A stretch of DNA of 64,000 nt, taken from positions 3,553,948-3,617,947 of the forward strand of contig CAWIED010000001.1 in NCBI GenBank assembly GCA_963835085.1, written 5' to 3'. This document shows, piece by piece, positions 36,496 through 44,859 of this stretch. The translations under genes and the position numbers were made by a program. The first letter of the stretch is position 1. Each line of letters opens with the position of its first letter. The notes under the pieces are model-generated. The model did not search any database. It had not been told where the DNA came from and saw nothing but the letters and a program-made list of their open reading frames with translations. This stretch comes from JBDIAG01 sp963835085 (GTDB taxonomy: Bacteria > Actinomycetota > Actinomycetes > Actinomycetales > CAWJMD01).

Positions 36496-38559
36496 ATGTC
36501 CGAGGTAGACAAAGCTCTTACTCCCCGGCAGATCATCACCGCCATGAGCGGGCTGATCATCGCCATGCTGCTCGCTCAGCTCGACAACATGATCGTCGCG
36601 CCCGCCCTGCCCACCATCGTGGGCCACCTGGGCGGCCTGAACCACCTCTCGTGGGTGGTCACCGGTTACATCCTGGCCACCGCCGTCTCCACGCCGCTCT
36701 GGGGCAAGCTCGGCGACCTGGTGGGTCACAAGTTCACGTTCATGGCCTCCATCATCATCTTCCTGATCGGGTCCGCAGCCTGCGGCCTGAGCCAGAACAT
36801 GACCGAGCTGGTCGCCTTCCGAGCCCTTCAGGGCATCGGTGGCGGCGGGCTCATGGTGGGCATCATGTCGGTGATCGGCATGTTGGTTCCGCCCCGCGAG
36901 CGCGGCAAGTACACGGGCATCATGATGGCCGTGATGCCGGCTGCGATGATCGGCGGCCCGCTGCTCGGCGGCTTCATCACCGACCACCTGTCGTGGCGGT
37001 GGATCTTCTACGTGAACCTGCCGCTCGGCCTGATCTCGCTGGTCGTCATCTGGCACACCCTGAACATCACGCACGAGAAGAAGCACGTCGGCAAGGTGCG
37101 CATCGACTGGGCCGGCGCCGCCGTCCTCACCACGTGGATCACCGCCCTCACCCTGCTCGTGACCTGGGGTGGCACGGAGTTCGACTGGGCGTCGTGGCAG
37201 TCGTACAGCCTCGGTGCGCTCGCTGCGGTGGGTCTTGCCGCCTTCGTCGTGATCGAGAACCGGGTGGCAGAGCCGATCATGCCGCTGCGCCTGTTCCGCA
37301 GCCGCAACTTCACCCTCGCCAACGCGCTGGGCTTCGTGGCCGGGTTCGCCATGTTCGGTGGCGTCACGTTCCTGCCCCAGTTCCAGCAGTACGTGCAGGG
37401 TCAGTCGGCCACCAACTCGGGCCTGCTGCTCATGCCGATGATGATCGCCGCCATGGTGTTCTCGCTCGGCAGCGGCCAGCTGATCTCGCGGACGGGGCAC
37501 TACAAGGTCTTCCCGATCGTGGGCACCGCGCTGCTCGGGCTGGGGCTCTGGCTCTTCTCCACCATGGACGTGACGACCTCCACCGCCACCACCGCGCTGT
37601 ACATGGCCGTGCTCGGCGCCGGAATGGGATGCCTCATGCAGACCACGAGCCTCGTGGCGCAGAACAGCGTGGAACTCACCGACATCGGCGTCGCGACCGG
37701 CACCTCCACCTTCACCCGCAGCATGGGTGGCTCGCTCGGTGTGGCGATCCTCGGTGCCATCTACGCCCACGAGCTCACGGCAACGCTGACCTCCGGTCTA
37801 CCCGCCGGGGCGAGCAGTGGCGGTGTGGCTTCGGGCAGTCTGACGCCAGCCACGTTCAAGCAGCTGCCCGCCGCGCTGCAGTCGCTCTTCCAGCACGCGG
37901 TGGTCAGCGGCACGAGCGCGGTGTTCTTCTGGGGCGCCATCATCGCGGCGGCCGGCTTCGTGGTGGCCCTGTTCGTCCAGCAGGTGACCCTGCGTGGATC
38001 GGCAGCGCCTGCTGCAGGCTCGCCCGCCACAGCAGCTGAGGCTGCCCGCCAGACTGCGGTCGCCCCGTCGCTGGCTGCAGCTTCCGCAGAGGTGGTCGCT
38101 CTCGCCGACCAGGCCACGGCCCAACTCGCCCAGAGCGCGCCCGCCGCTGCGGACTCACCACAGGTCGCGATGATCGAGTACCCCTTCCCGCTGCGTCCCG
38201 GCCTGCAGGCCAAGGTGCTGCTGCCCGAGAACGTGACCGAGCAGGAGGTCTCCCGCCTGGTTCGGTACGTGGAGAGCCTGGCCGTCAACGGCGAGTGGCA
38301 GAACCAGAACCACGACGGCTCCCACTCGAATGGCTTCGGGTCCAACGGCTTCGAGACCAACGGCTTCGGGTCCAACAGCTCTGGGACCAACGGCAGCGGA
38401 GCGGCCTTCGCCCAGCTGGCCGAGAGCGCGGACGGTTTCCACCCCGGTCTGGACGACAGCATCGCGTCGGGCACTCCTGCGATGGCCATGTCCGCCGCGA
38501 CTCAGCGGCCGCGCACGGACCCGAACGCACCGTGGTCACCTCTGTCAGATCGCCACTGA
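36496..38559 (+). CDS. DHA2-family MFS multidrug exporter with long C-terminal tail
   Basis: 687 residues from ATG 36496. About 14 membrane segments, with the DHA2 start pattern AMLLAQLDNMIVAPALPTI and the loop motif GKLGDLVGHK. This group (EmrB/QacA) exports drugs by proton antiport. After the last segment near residue 495 comes a cytoplasmic tail of about 190 residues, Ala/Gln-rich, with a five-copy NGFGS-type repeat (611-635). The tail is unusual for the family. The gene has a candidate operator upstream and a strong terminator hairpin about 100 bases downstream. Confidence 0.9.
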   Translation: MSEVDKALTPRQIITAMSGLIIAMLLAQLDNMIVAPALPTIVGHLGGLNHLSWVVTGYILATAVSTPLWGKLGDLVGHKFTFMASIIIFLIGSAACGLSQNMTELVAFRALQGIGGGGLMVGIMSVIGMLVPPRERGKYTGIMMAVMPAAMIGGPLLGGFITDHLSWRWIFYVNLPLGLISLVVIWHTLNITHEKKHVGKVRIDWAGAAVLTTWITALTLLVTWGGTEFDWASWQSYSLGALAAVGLAAFVVIENRVAEPIMPLRLFRSRNFTLANALGFVAGFAMFGGVTFLPQFQQYVQGQSATNSGLLLMPMMIAAMVFSLGSGQLISRTGHYKVFPIVGTALLGLGLWLFSTMDVTTSTATTALYMAVLGAGMGCLMQTTSLVAQNSVELTDIGVATGTSTFTRSMGGSLGVAILGAIYAHELTATLTSGLPAGASSGGVASGSLTPATFKQLPAALQSLFQHAVVSGTSAVFFWGAIIAAAGFVVALFVQQVTLRGSAAPAAGSPATAAEAARQTAVAPSLAAASAEVVALADQATAQLAQSAPAAADSPQVAMIEYPFPLRPGLQAKVLLPENVTEQEVSRLVRYVESLAVNGEWQNQNHDGSHSNGFGSNGFETNGFGSNSSGTNGSGAAFAQLAESADGFHPGLDDSIASGTPAMAMSAATQRPRTDPNAPWSPLSDRH
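38326..38400 (+). repeat. Five 15-base tandem repeats inside the exporter gene
   Basis: Five in-frame copies of a unit like TCCAACGGCTTCGGG, coding for SNGFG, SNGFE, TNGFG, SNSSG and TNGSG. Being a multiple of three, changes in copy number would alter tail length without breaking the frame. Confidence 0.85.
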
Positions 38560-38655
38560 CCTCCGGGTCGGGTGCCTTCCCGCTTCGATCAGGTCTGAGC
38601 GGCTCATCCGCATCGAGCCGATCGTGAACCAGGCCGAGCTCGAGGTGGCTTTTTA

Positions 38656-38698
38656 GGACTATGACGATGCCCCGCGCAACGGGGCATCGTCATAGTCC
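38656..38698 (+). terminator. Strong hairpin after the exporter gene
   Basis: Perfect 19-base stem (38656-38674 with 38680-38698) around a 5-base loop CGCAA. A short GTTTGT follows on the plus strand and TTTTT precedes it. It lies between the exporter and the PopR-like gene and most likely ends exporter transcription; the T tract is weak. Confidence 0.75.
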
Positions 38699-38758
38699 GT
38701 TTGTGCGCCGACCCTCGGTCCGGGTGAGACTCGCCCCGCCGGCGGTTACGGTTGCTCC

Positions 38759-39097
38759 ATGGACAACCTCCTGAGCTTCCAGCCTGCGAGCCTTCCCGGC
38801 GGTGACCCCGCCCGACGTCACCGGCCCGACGTGGAACCCCTCTGGCGCGAGGTCATCGGCGAGGAACTGAAGGCCGAACGGAATCGCCGCGGAGAGCGCA
38901 TCGTCGACGTGGCCCAGCGGGCGGGGGTGGTGCCGCAGTATCTCTCCGAGCTGGAGCGGGGCAAGAAAGATCCCTCGTCGGAGGTGCTGGCGGCGCTGGC
39001 GGGTGCGTTGGAGATCTCCGTCCTCAATCTGACCGGACGGGCCAGCCGCCGACTCGCGAGCACCCACCAGCAGGGGACGGTCTGCCTCGCGGCGTGA
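38759..39097 (+). CDS. XRE-type regulator of the ClgR/PopR group
   Basis: 112 residues. A Cro-type HTH spans about 32-85 (EELKAERNRRGERIVDVAQR then GVVPQYLSELERGKKDPSSE). The composition and length match the Streptomyces regulators ClgR and PopR, which activate clp genes. The gene faces two clpP paralogues 45 bases away. The protein ends in CLAA; in Streptomyces, PopR and ClgR end in alanines and are degraded by ClpP, so a feedback loop is plausible here. Assignment to PopR rather than ClgR rests on the neighbouring clpP pair. Confidence 0.8.
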   Translation: MDNLLSFQPASLPGGDPARRHRPDVEPLWREVIGEELKAERNRRGERIVDVAQRAGVVPQYLSELERGKKDPSSEVLAALAGALEISVLNLTGRASRRLASTHQQGTVCLAA

Positions 39098-39142
39098 GCC
39101 GACCGCGGACGAACCCGGCGCGAGCGTCGGGCGGCGCGCGGA

Positions 39143-39733
39143 TCAGTCACGCGAGCGCACCACCACATCGACAACTCCGTATTCCACGGCCCCGTCGGCA
39201 GTGAGCACCAGATCGCGGGCGGTGTCAGCGCGGACGTCGGCCGCAGAGCGACCCGTGTGTTCGGCGAGGATCTCCTCCAGCATGGTGCGCACCCGCTCCA
39301 CCTCCTCCGCCTCCAGAATGAGGTCAGGAATCGCGCCCTTCCCTTCGGCGGCAGGCGCGTGAATGACGACTCGGCCATGCGGCAGGATCTGCCGGCGTCC
39401 CGCCGCCCCACCCGCCAGCAACACGGCCGCGGTCGAGACCGCCTGACCCACACAGGTGGTCTCCACGCGTGGCCGGACGAACTGCATGGCGTCGTAGATC
39501 GCCAGCATCGCCGGGATCGAGCCGCCTGCGGAGTTGATGTAGAGCGAGATGGGACGGTCGGGGTTATCCGACTCCAGGTGCAGCAGCTGAGCGATCACCG
39601 CGTTCGCCACGCCGTCGTCGATGGCCGTCCCGAGGTAGACGATGCGTTCGGTGAGCAGCCGGCTGTAGACGTCGACGGTGCGCTCGCCGGCACTGGTGCG
39701 GGTGGTGACGTACGGAATCGTGTAGCTGCTCAT
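39143..39733 (-). CDS. clpP: ATP-dependent Clp protease proteolytic subunit, second paralogue
   Basis: 196 residues. The Ser-His-Asp triad is in place: S100 in VGQAVSTAA, H125 in VVIHAPAAEG, D174 in TARDLVLTA. The SLYINSAGGSIPAML block forms the oxyanion region. ATG 39733 overlaps the preceding clpP stop by four bases, so the two subunits are made together, as in clpP1P2 and clpP3P4 of Streptomyces, where mixed rings form. The variant His-box (HAPAAEG rather than HQP) marks it as an accessory ClpP. Confidence 0.9.
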   Translation of the reverse strand: MSSYTIPYVTTRTSAGERTVDVYSRLLTERIVYLGTAIDDGVANAVIAQLLHLESDNPDRPISLYINSAGGSIPAMLAIYDAMQFVRPRVETTCVGQAVSTAAVLLAGGAAGRRQILPHGRVVIHAPAAEGKGAIPDLILEAEEVERVRTMLEEILAEHTGRSAADVRADTARDLVLTADGAVEYGVVDVVVRSRD

Positions 39734-40350
39734 GCTGTGGCCCCGGTGAGGCCCAGAGCCCTGCGTCGGGCGGGCAGCAGCTGGTCTGCGGAGTCGATGA
39801 TCGCGTCGATGAAGCCGTAGTCGCGGGCCTGCGGCGCGGTGAACCAGCGGTCGCGGCGGGAGTCGAGCTCCACGGTCTGCACATCCTGGCCGGTGTCGAG
39901 CGCGATCAGGCCGAGCACGGTGTCGCGGGTGTGTCGCAGGTCGTCGGCCTGGATGGCGATGTCCATCGCCGTGCCACCGATGCCAGCGGAGCCTTGATGC
40001 AGCAGAACCTTGGCGTGCGGCAGCGAGTACCGCTTGCCGCGAGTACCGGAGCTGAGCAGGAACTGCCCTGCGCTGTAGGCCATGCCGACGTTCACGGTGC
40101 TCACGTCGTTGGGAATGGCCCGCATGCAGTCGCGGATGGCCAGCATCCCAGGAACCGAGCCGCCAGGAGAGTTGATGAGCAGCCGGATGTCCGCCTCAGG
40201 ATCGTCGGCGGCAAGGAGCAGCAAGGCGTTGCAGAGCCGGTTGCTGTTGCGCGCCTCCAGCGGCTCGCCGAGCAGCAGGGTGCGCTGTTCGAATAGCCGC
40301 CGGTAGAGATCCTCGTCGAGTCGTTGGCCGGGGTCGAGTGTTTTCGTCAT
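39730..40350 (-). CDS. clpP: ATP-dependent Clp protease proteolytic subunit, first paralogue
   Basis: 206 residues from ATG 40350; the frame is open upstream but overlaps the PAP2 gene, and ATG 40350 forms an ATGA overlap with it. Triad: S93 in VGMAYSAGQFL, H118 in KVLLHQG, D167 in SRRDRWFTA. LLINSPGGSVPGML is the typical handle region. Lies in the operon PAP2-clpP-clpP and should assemble with the following subunit into a two-ring peptidase working with ClpX or ClpC. Neither ATPase gene is in the window. Confidence 0.9.
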   Translation of the reverse strand: MTKTLDPGQRLDEDLYRRLFEQRTLLLGEPLEARNSNRLCNALLLLAADDPEADIRLLINSPGGSVPGMLAIRDCMRAIPNDVSTVNVGMAYSAGQFLLSSGTRGKRYSLPHAKVLLHQGSAGIGGTAMDIAIQADDLRHTRDTVLGLIALDTGQDVQTVELDSRRDRWFTAPQARDYGFIDAIIDSADQLLPARRRALGLTGATA

Positions 40351-41057
40351 GCCTCCACTCTGGGCCGGGCCGGCCGGTGCGCACTGCCCTTGCCGCTGTG
40401 GGCAGCACTGCCGTGAGCAGCACTGCTGATAGCAGCACGCAGCGCGTAGTGCACGCCGAACGCCAGTGCAGCTCCTCCCACGGTGTCGCAAGGACGGTGC
40501 CAGCCGGTCACCACCGTCGCCAAGCCCACACAGACCGGCACCGCCCACACGAGCAGCTTGGTGCCGGGGCGCAACTCGGGCCAGCTGTACACGACGGCCA
40601 GGGCCAGCGCGGCCGCCGCGGCTGTATGCCCACTCACGAACGACCCGTGGGGCAGCCAGAGCTGCCAGTGCCGGCCGACCGTCTGCGGGAGGCAGAGCTT
40701 GAGCAGTTCCGAGAGCGCGACCGAGATCACCGGCCCGCCCAGCACGATCGTCAGGTCACGCCACCCTCGCCGGTAGGCACTTCTCGTCAGCACCACCAGC
40801 GCAGCGATCGCCCCGACGATGCTGAGCAGCGCCAAGGCCTCCGAGAGCACCCACCGAGCCGAAGCGTTGCCGGATAGCCGCAGCGTGGCCCGTAACGCGA
40901 GGTCTACCGCGCGTCCCTGCGGCACGACGATGAACGCCAGGTACATCAGCGCCAGCACGCCGAAGCAGGCCCAGGCCTTGTGTCGGAGGGCGCGCGGCGC
41001 AGGTGAAGGCACCCTCCCAGTGTCTCCCGTGGGAATGCCCGTTTCACGGGAAACCAA
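40347..41057 (-). CDS. PAP2-family membrane phosphatase
   Basis: 236 residues if started at TTG 41057 (AAGAGAG five bases upstream); GTG 41012 is an alternative that would avoid the hairpin at 41041-41085. Five to six membrane segments. The PAP2 motifs are seen as HGSFVSGHT and GWHRPCDTVGG; the first motif, usually KxxxxxxRP, is degenerate (KLCLPQTVGRH). Members remove phosphate from lipid phosphates such as undecaprenyl diphosphate. It is the first gene of an operon with two clpP genes, an unexpected partner. Confidence 0.8.
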   Translation of the reverse strand: MVSRETGIPTGDTGRVPSPAPRALRHKAWACFGVLALMYLAFIVVPQGRAVDLALRATLRLSGNASARWVLSEALALLSIVGAIAALVVLTRSAYRRGWRDLTIVLGGPVISVALSELLKLCLPQTVGRHWQLWLPHGSFVSGHTAAAAALALAVVYSWPELRPGTKLLVWAVPVCVGLATVVTGWHRPCDTVGGAALAFGVHYALRAAISSAAHGSAAHSGKGSAHRPARPRVEA

Positions 41058-41085
41058 TGACTCTCTTGCGCTGGTTCCGTGAAAC
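41041..41085 (-). other. Hairpin between helR and the PAP2 gene, containing a parS-like palindrome
   Basis: GTTTCACGG (41041-41049) pairs with CCGTGAAAC (41077-41085), and AACCA (41052-41056) with TGGTT (41072-41076), leaving a two-base bulge and 15-base loop. The left arm alone, GTTTCACGGGAAAC (41041-41054), is one base off the parS core GTTTCACGTGAAAC. The hairpin starts 22 bases after the helR stop on the minus strand and may terminate it, though no T run follows. Confidence 0.5.
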
Positions 41086-41107
41086 TCACAGTTGGGCCCG
41101 CGCGTGT

Positions 41108-43285
41108 TCAGGTGAGGATGACGAGTTCCTGCGTGGCCCGGGTCATCGCCACGTAGCGATCGACCGCACCCTCGATGCCCTGGCCGAACCGTTCCGGGTC
41201 GAGGAGGACGACCAGATCGAACTCGAGTCCCTTCGCCAGTTCCGGGGTCAGTCGCCGAACCCGGGACGACATCGGAATCATGCCGTCGCTGTCATCGAGA
41301 CCGATGACGCAGGCGATTCCATCGGGCCGAGTGACCTGCCAGGTGTCGATCACCGCGGCCAGCTCTGACGCAGCGCCGTGCACGACCGGGATGCCGGTGC
41401 TGCGGATGGACGTCGGCACGTTCGCGTCCGGGAGCATGGCGTGGATGACCGGCTCGGCCTCGGTCATGATCTCCACCGGCGTCCGGTAGTTGATGCTGAG
41501 GGAGGCGAGCTGGATCCGGTCGAGCCCGACCCGCTCGAGCCGTTCCTGCCATGACTCCACGAACCCGTGTCTGGCCTGAGCGCGGTCTCCGACGATGGTG
41601 AAGCTGCGCGACGGGCAGCGCAGCAGCAGCATCTGCCACTCCGCATCGGTCAGTTCCTGCGCCTCGTCCACGACGATGTGCGCGAACGGGCCGGCGAGCC
41701 GGTCGGGGTCAGGACTCGACAGAACGGTCTCGTCCGCCAGCGCATTCTGCAGGTCCTCGCCGCGGAGCATCGACATCACGGCCATCTCGGAGTCGTCCGA
41801 CTCGATCAGGTGCTCGACCACACGTGACATCGATTCCTGCCGATCGGCGACTGCGGCCTCGTACCGCTGTCGACGGCGAGCTGCTTCCGGGTCACCGAGT
41901 CGCTGCCTGGCAGCGTCCAGGAGCGGCAGGTCGGAGACAGTCCAGGCCTCAGCGTCCCGGCGCTGCAACTGCTGGACCTCGTCGCGATCGAGCCAGGGCG
42001 CACACCGGCGCAGGTACGCGGGCACAGTCCACAGATCACCCACCAGGTCGGTGGCTTCGAGCAGCGGCCACGCCCGGTTGAAGGTCGTGCGCAGCTCCCT
42101 GTTCTGCAGCAACGATTTTCGGAGCAGATCGGGCGGTGCGTCGTGCTCCTCCATCAGCTCTGTGTGCTTGTCGATCAGGATGGTCAGCAGTTCTTCCCAG
42201 ACCCGCTCACGAGCCTCGTTGTGCGCGGCACCCGGTTCCGCGGCATCGAATGCCTCGGACCAATCGTCGGCACTCAGCCAGATATCCGACCAGGGGGTCG
42301 TCACCGTCAGCGGCGTCGTGGGCGGCTCCTCGTACAACCGGACGGCGGCCTCGATCGCGGTCACCAGGTTCGCCGATGACTTGAGCCGGGCCACGTTCGG
42401 GTCGGCTTCGATCGTTGCCGTGGCGCCCTCGGGAACGAGGTCTCGCAGCGTGCAGGTCTGCACACCCTCCTCGCCGAGACTGGGCAGGACGTCGGAGACG
42501 TACGCGAGATAGGGCTGGTGCGGACCGACGAACAGCACGCCGCCCCGGCGGTGGCCCAGGCGCGGATCGGAGTAGAGCAGGTAGGCGGTGTGGTGCAGAG
42601 CGACGACCGTCTTGCCGGTGCCCGGACCGCCGTCGACGACGAGAGCGCCGCGCGATCCCGCCCGGATGATGGCGTCCTGGTCGGCTTGGATGGTGCCGAG
42701 CACGTCGCGCATCCGGGCCGATCGGTTGCTGCCCAGACTGGCGATGAAGGCGGACTGGTCGTCGAGCGCGGCATGTCCGATCAACCCCTCCGGCGTGAAC
42801 ACCTCGTCCCAGTAGTCGCTGACCCGGCCGCGGGTCCAGCGATACCTGCGCCGGCTGGCAAGCCCCAGCGGGTTGGCGTGGGTGGCGGCGAAGAACGGCT
42901 CCGCCGCCGGTGAGCGCCAGTCGACCAGCAGACGACGACCTTCGCCATCGGTAAGCCCGAGCCGACCGACGTACACGGGCTCCGGATCGTGGGCACTGAC
43001 CATCCGGCCGAGGCAGAGGTCCAGACCGAAGCGACGCAGCGTGCGCAGCCGACCGGTCAACCGGTGGATCTCCAGGTCCCGGTCCATCGCCGCCTGACCT
43101 GCGCCGCCGGGCGCCTTGCGCTCGGCGTCGAGCCGCTCGGAAAGGTCGGCGATCGAGCGCTCCAAGCTTTCCGCGATGGCCGCGAAGTGCGCCTCGTCAG
43201 CGGCGATCAGACTCGGCTCGGCCTTGGCGACCAGCTGGTCAGAAAGGTCGAACGCCTTGATAGTCAACGGATTCACTCTCGTCAC
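41108..43285 (-). CDS. helR: HelD-like RNA polymerase recycling ATPase HelR
   Basis: 725 residues from GTG 43285 (a second GTG at 43276 is possible). A coiled-coil N terminus (about 30-90) precedes a split superfamily I helicase-like core: Walker A VDGGPGTGKTVVAL (217-230), Walker B FAHIVVDEAQEL, and the final VAMTRATQELVIL. HelD proteins reach into RNA polymerase channels and free it from DNA. The HelR branch in Actinobacteria also pulls rifamycins off the polymerase and gives resistance. A 19-base rifamycin-associated element lies 46 bases before the start, which supports the HelR name over a housekeeping HelD. Confidence 0.88.
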   Translation of the reverse strand: MTRVNPLTIKAFDLSDQLVAKAEPSLIAADEAHFAAIAESLERSIADLSERLDAERKAPGGAGQAAMDRDLEIHRLTGRLRTLRRFGLDLCLGRMVSAHDPEPVYVGRLGLTDGEGRRLLVDWRSPAAEPFFAATHANPLGLASRRRYRWTRGRVSDYWDEVFTPEGLIGHAALDDQSAFIASLGSNRSARMRDVLGTIQADQDAIIRAGSRGALVVDGGPGTGKTVVALHHTAYLLYSDPRLGHRRGGVLFVGPHQPYLAYVSDVLPSLGEEGVQTCTLRDLVPEGATATIEADPNVARLKSSANLVTAIEAAVRLYEEPPTTPLTVTTPWSDIWLSADDWSEAFDAAEPGAAHNEARERVWEELLTILIDKHTELMEEHDAPPDLLRKSLLQNRELRTTFNRAWPLLEATDLVGDLWTVPAYLRRCAPWLDRDEVQQLQRRDAEAWTVSDLPLLDAARQRLGDPEAARRRQRYEAAVADRQESMSRVVEHLIESDDSEMAVMSMLRGEDLQNALADETVLSSPDPDRLAGPFAHIVVDEAQELTDAEWQMLLLRCPSRSFTIVGDRAQARHGFVESWQERLERVGLDRIQLASLSINYRTPVEIMTEAEPVIHAMLPDANVPTSIRSTGIPVVHGAASELAAVIDTWQVTRPDGIACVIGLDDSDGMIPMSSRVRRLTPELAKGLEFDLVVLLDPERFGQGIEGAVDRYVAMTRATQELVILT

Positions 43286-43330
43286 GCCCCCACGCTCGTT
43301 GGTCAGGACGACGATTGTGCGGCAGCACCG

Positions 43331-43349
43331 GGGCCTTGCCGCAAGCCCC
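43331..43349 (-). promoter_or_regulatory. Rifamycin-associated element (RAE) upstream of helR
   Basis: Read on the minus strand the sequence is GGGGCTTGCGGCAAGGCCC, an imperfect 19-base inverted repeat. It equals the RAE consensus as I remember it from actinobacterial rifamycin-inactivation genes, where it mediates induction by rifamycins. It lies 46 bases upstream of the helR start. Confidence 0.85.
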
Positions 43350-43423
43350 CCACTGCGCTATATGTTGAGAATGGAGGGAAGTGCATCCCGACAGTGCCAG
43401 CACCTCACTCTCCTGCCAGCACC

Positions 43424-44656
43424 TCATTCCGGCTGCGCTCGCAAGTACCTCCCGAAGTGCGGCACGGAGAAAGCGATCTGACCCCGCTCGGCCGACCAGA
43501 CCAACCCCTTCTTGAGCAACGCGTCCCTGGCCGGCGACAACGACTGGGGTTTGCGGCCGAGCGTCTTGGCGATCTCTGCCGTCTGCACCGGGCCATCTCC
43601 GAATTCAGCGCCGAGGTCGGCCATGGCACGCATGTACTCGCGCTCGGCGGGCGTGGCCCGGTCGTAGCGCGAGCCGAAAAAGCCCACCGCCAGCTCGGCC
43701 TCCGCATCGGGGGCAGCCACGGCCACGTCGGCAGCGGTGATGGGCGAGACCACCGCACTGTCCCAGACCGCCTTGCCGTAGGCCTGCACGAAGTACGGAT
43801 ACCCGTCGGTCGCGCTGTACAGCACGTCCAAGGCCTCCGCCTCGAAGGCGGCGCCCTCGTCGTGAGCCGGGGCCACCAGGGCCCGGTCGGCCTGGGCGCG
43901 GTCGAGCCGATCGATGCGCACGTACCGAAACAGCCTCTCGCTGTATGACTTCGAGGCCGACAGCACCGCCGGCAGATGCGGCAGCCCGGCCCCCACCACG
44001 ATCAACGGCAGCCCCTGCTGGCTCAGTTCGTGACACGCCGCGCACAGCGCCGAGACGTCGTCGGGCATCAGGTCTTGCATCTCGTCGATGAAGATCGCCA
44101 CGCCCTTGCCGGCCGCCGCAGCCAGACCGGCGACGTCGGTGAGCAGCTCCACGAGGTCGATCTCGATGTCACCTGAGTCGGCGCGGCCCGTAGCCGCAGG
44201 CACCTCGATGCCGGGATGCCACCGGTCGCGCAACCGGCTCGCCGTCTTGGCGCCCGCCGCTGATCGCGTGCCCGCACGGGCCGGCTCCGCTCCGGCCTTG
44301 AGCGCGAAGGCCTTCACGACGCCGAGCACCTCGTCGGCCTCGTCACGGTTGCGTCCGGCCAGCTCGCGCACCGCCAGGTGCAGGGCGCCCGACAGCGGGC
44401 GGCGCAGGTCGGTATCGGGCCGCGCCTCCAGCTTTCCCGTGCCCCACCCGGCTCGAACCGCTTGCGAGCGAAGGGCATTGAGCAACACGGTCTTGCCCAC
44501 GCCGCGCAGGCCGGTGAGCACCAGCGAGCGCTCGGGCCGACCGCGCGAGACCCGTTCCAGCACTATGTCGAACGCGTCGAGTTCGCGATCACGGCCAGCC
44601 AACTCAGGCGGACGTTGCCCTGCCCCGGGCGCGTAGGGGTTGCGTACTGGATCCAC
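43424..44656 (-). CDS. AAA ATPase with C-terminal winged-helix-like region (Orc1/Cdc6-like fold)
   Basis: 410 residues from GTG 44656, perhaps leaderless (TACTGT about ten bases upstream). It has Walker A LTGLRGVGKTVLL (48-60) and Walker B VAIFIDEMQDL (186-196), followed by arginine-rich helices. The last 80 residues (TPAEREYMRAMADLG then TAEIAKTLGRKPQSLSPARD) look like a winged helix. Such ATPases occur widely in Actinobacteria with unknown roles. It lies directly upstream of helR with the RAE between them, on the same strand, so read-through into helR is possible. Confidence 0.8.
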   Translation of the reverse strand: MDPVRNPYAPGAGQRPPELAGRDRELDAFDIVLERVSRGRPERSLVLTGLRGVGKTVLLNALRSQAVRAGWGTGKLEARPDTDLRRPLSGALHLAVRELAGRNRDEADEVLGVVKAFALKAGAEPARAGTRSAAGAKTASRLRDRWHPGIEVPAATGRADSGDIEIDLVELLTDVAGLAAAAGKGVAIFIDEMQDLMPDDVSALCAACHELSQQGLPLIVVGAGLPHLPAVLSASKSYSERLFRYVRIDRLDRAQADRALVAPAHDEGAAFEAEALDVLYSATDGYPYFVQAYGKAVWDSAVVSPITAADVAVAAPDAEAELAVGFFGSRYDRATPAEREYMRAMADLGAEFGDGPVQTAEIAKTLGRKPQSLSPARDALLKKGLVWSAERGQIAFSVPHFGRYLRAQPE

Positions 44657-44859
44657 GCCTAGAACAGTATCGGCCTTTCTACCCTTGACCGTAGAGATCG
44701 CCAGAGAGCGCGATTCAGCGTGTCGTCACTCGCTCGGACCGTATTCCAATATCTAGTAGATTTACAATATGTTCGCAGACGAGCCGATCGATCAGCCTTC
44801 GAAACAACAACACCGGCTGCCTGGAGGTATCCGGCCGCAGCAGGTGTTCCAATAGCCCT

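Noticed and set aside
36367..37770. Minus-strand frame of 467 codons rich in His, Glu and Gly
   Set aside because: Antisense to the DHA2 exporter; the composition is that of a shadow frame.
41041..41054. True chromosomal parS site
   Set aside because: One base off the core, single copy seen, and no parAB, gyrB or dnaA nearby; kept only as a parS-like palindrome.
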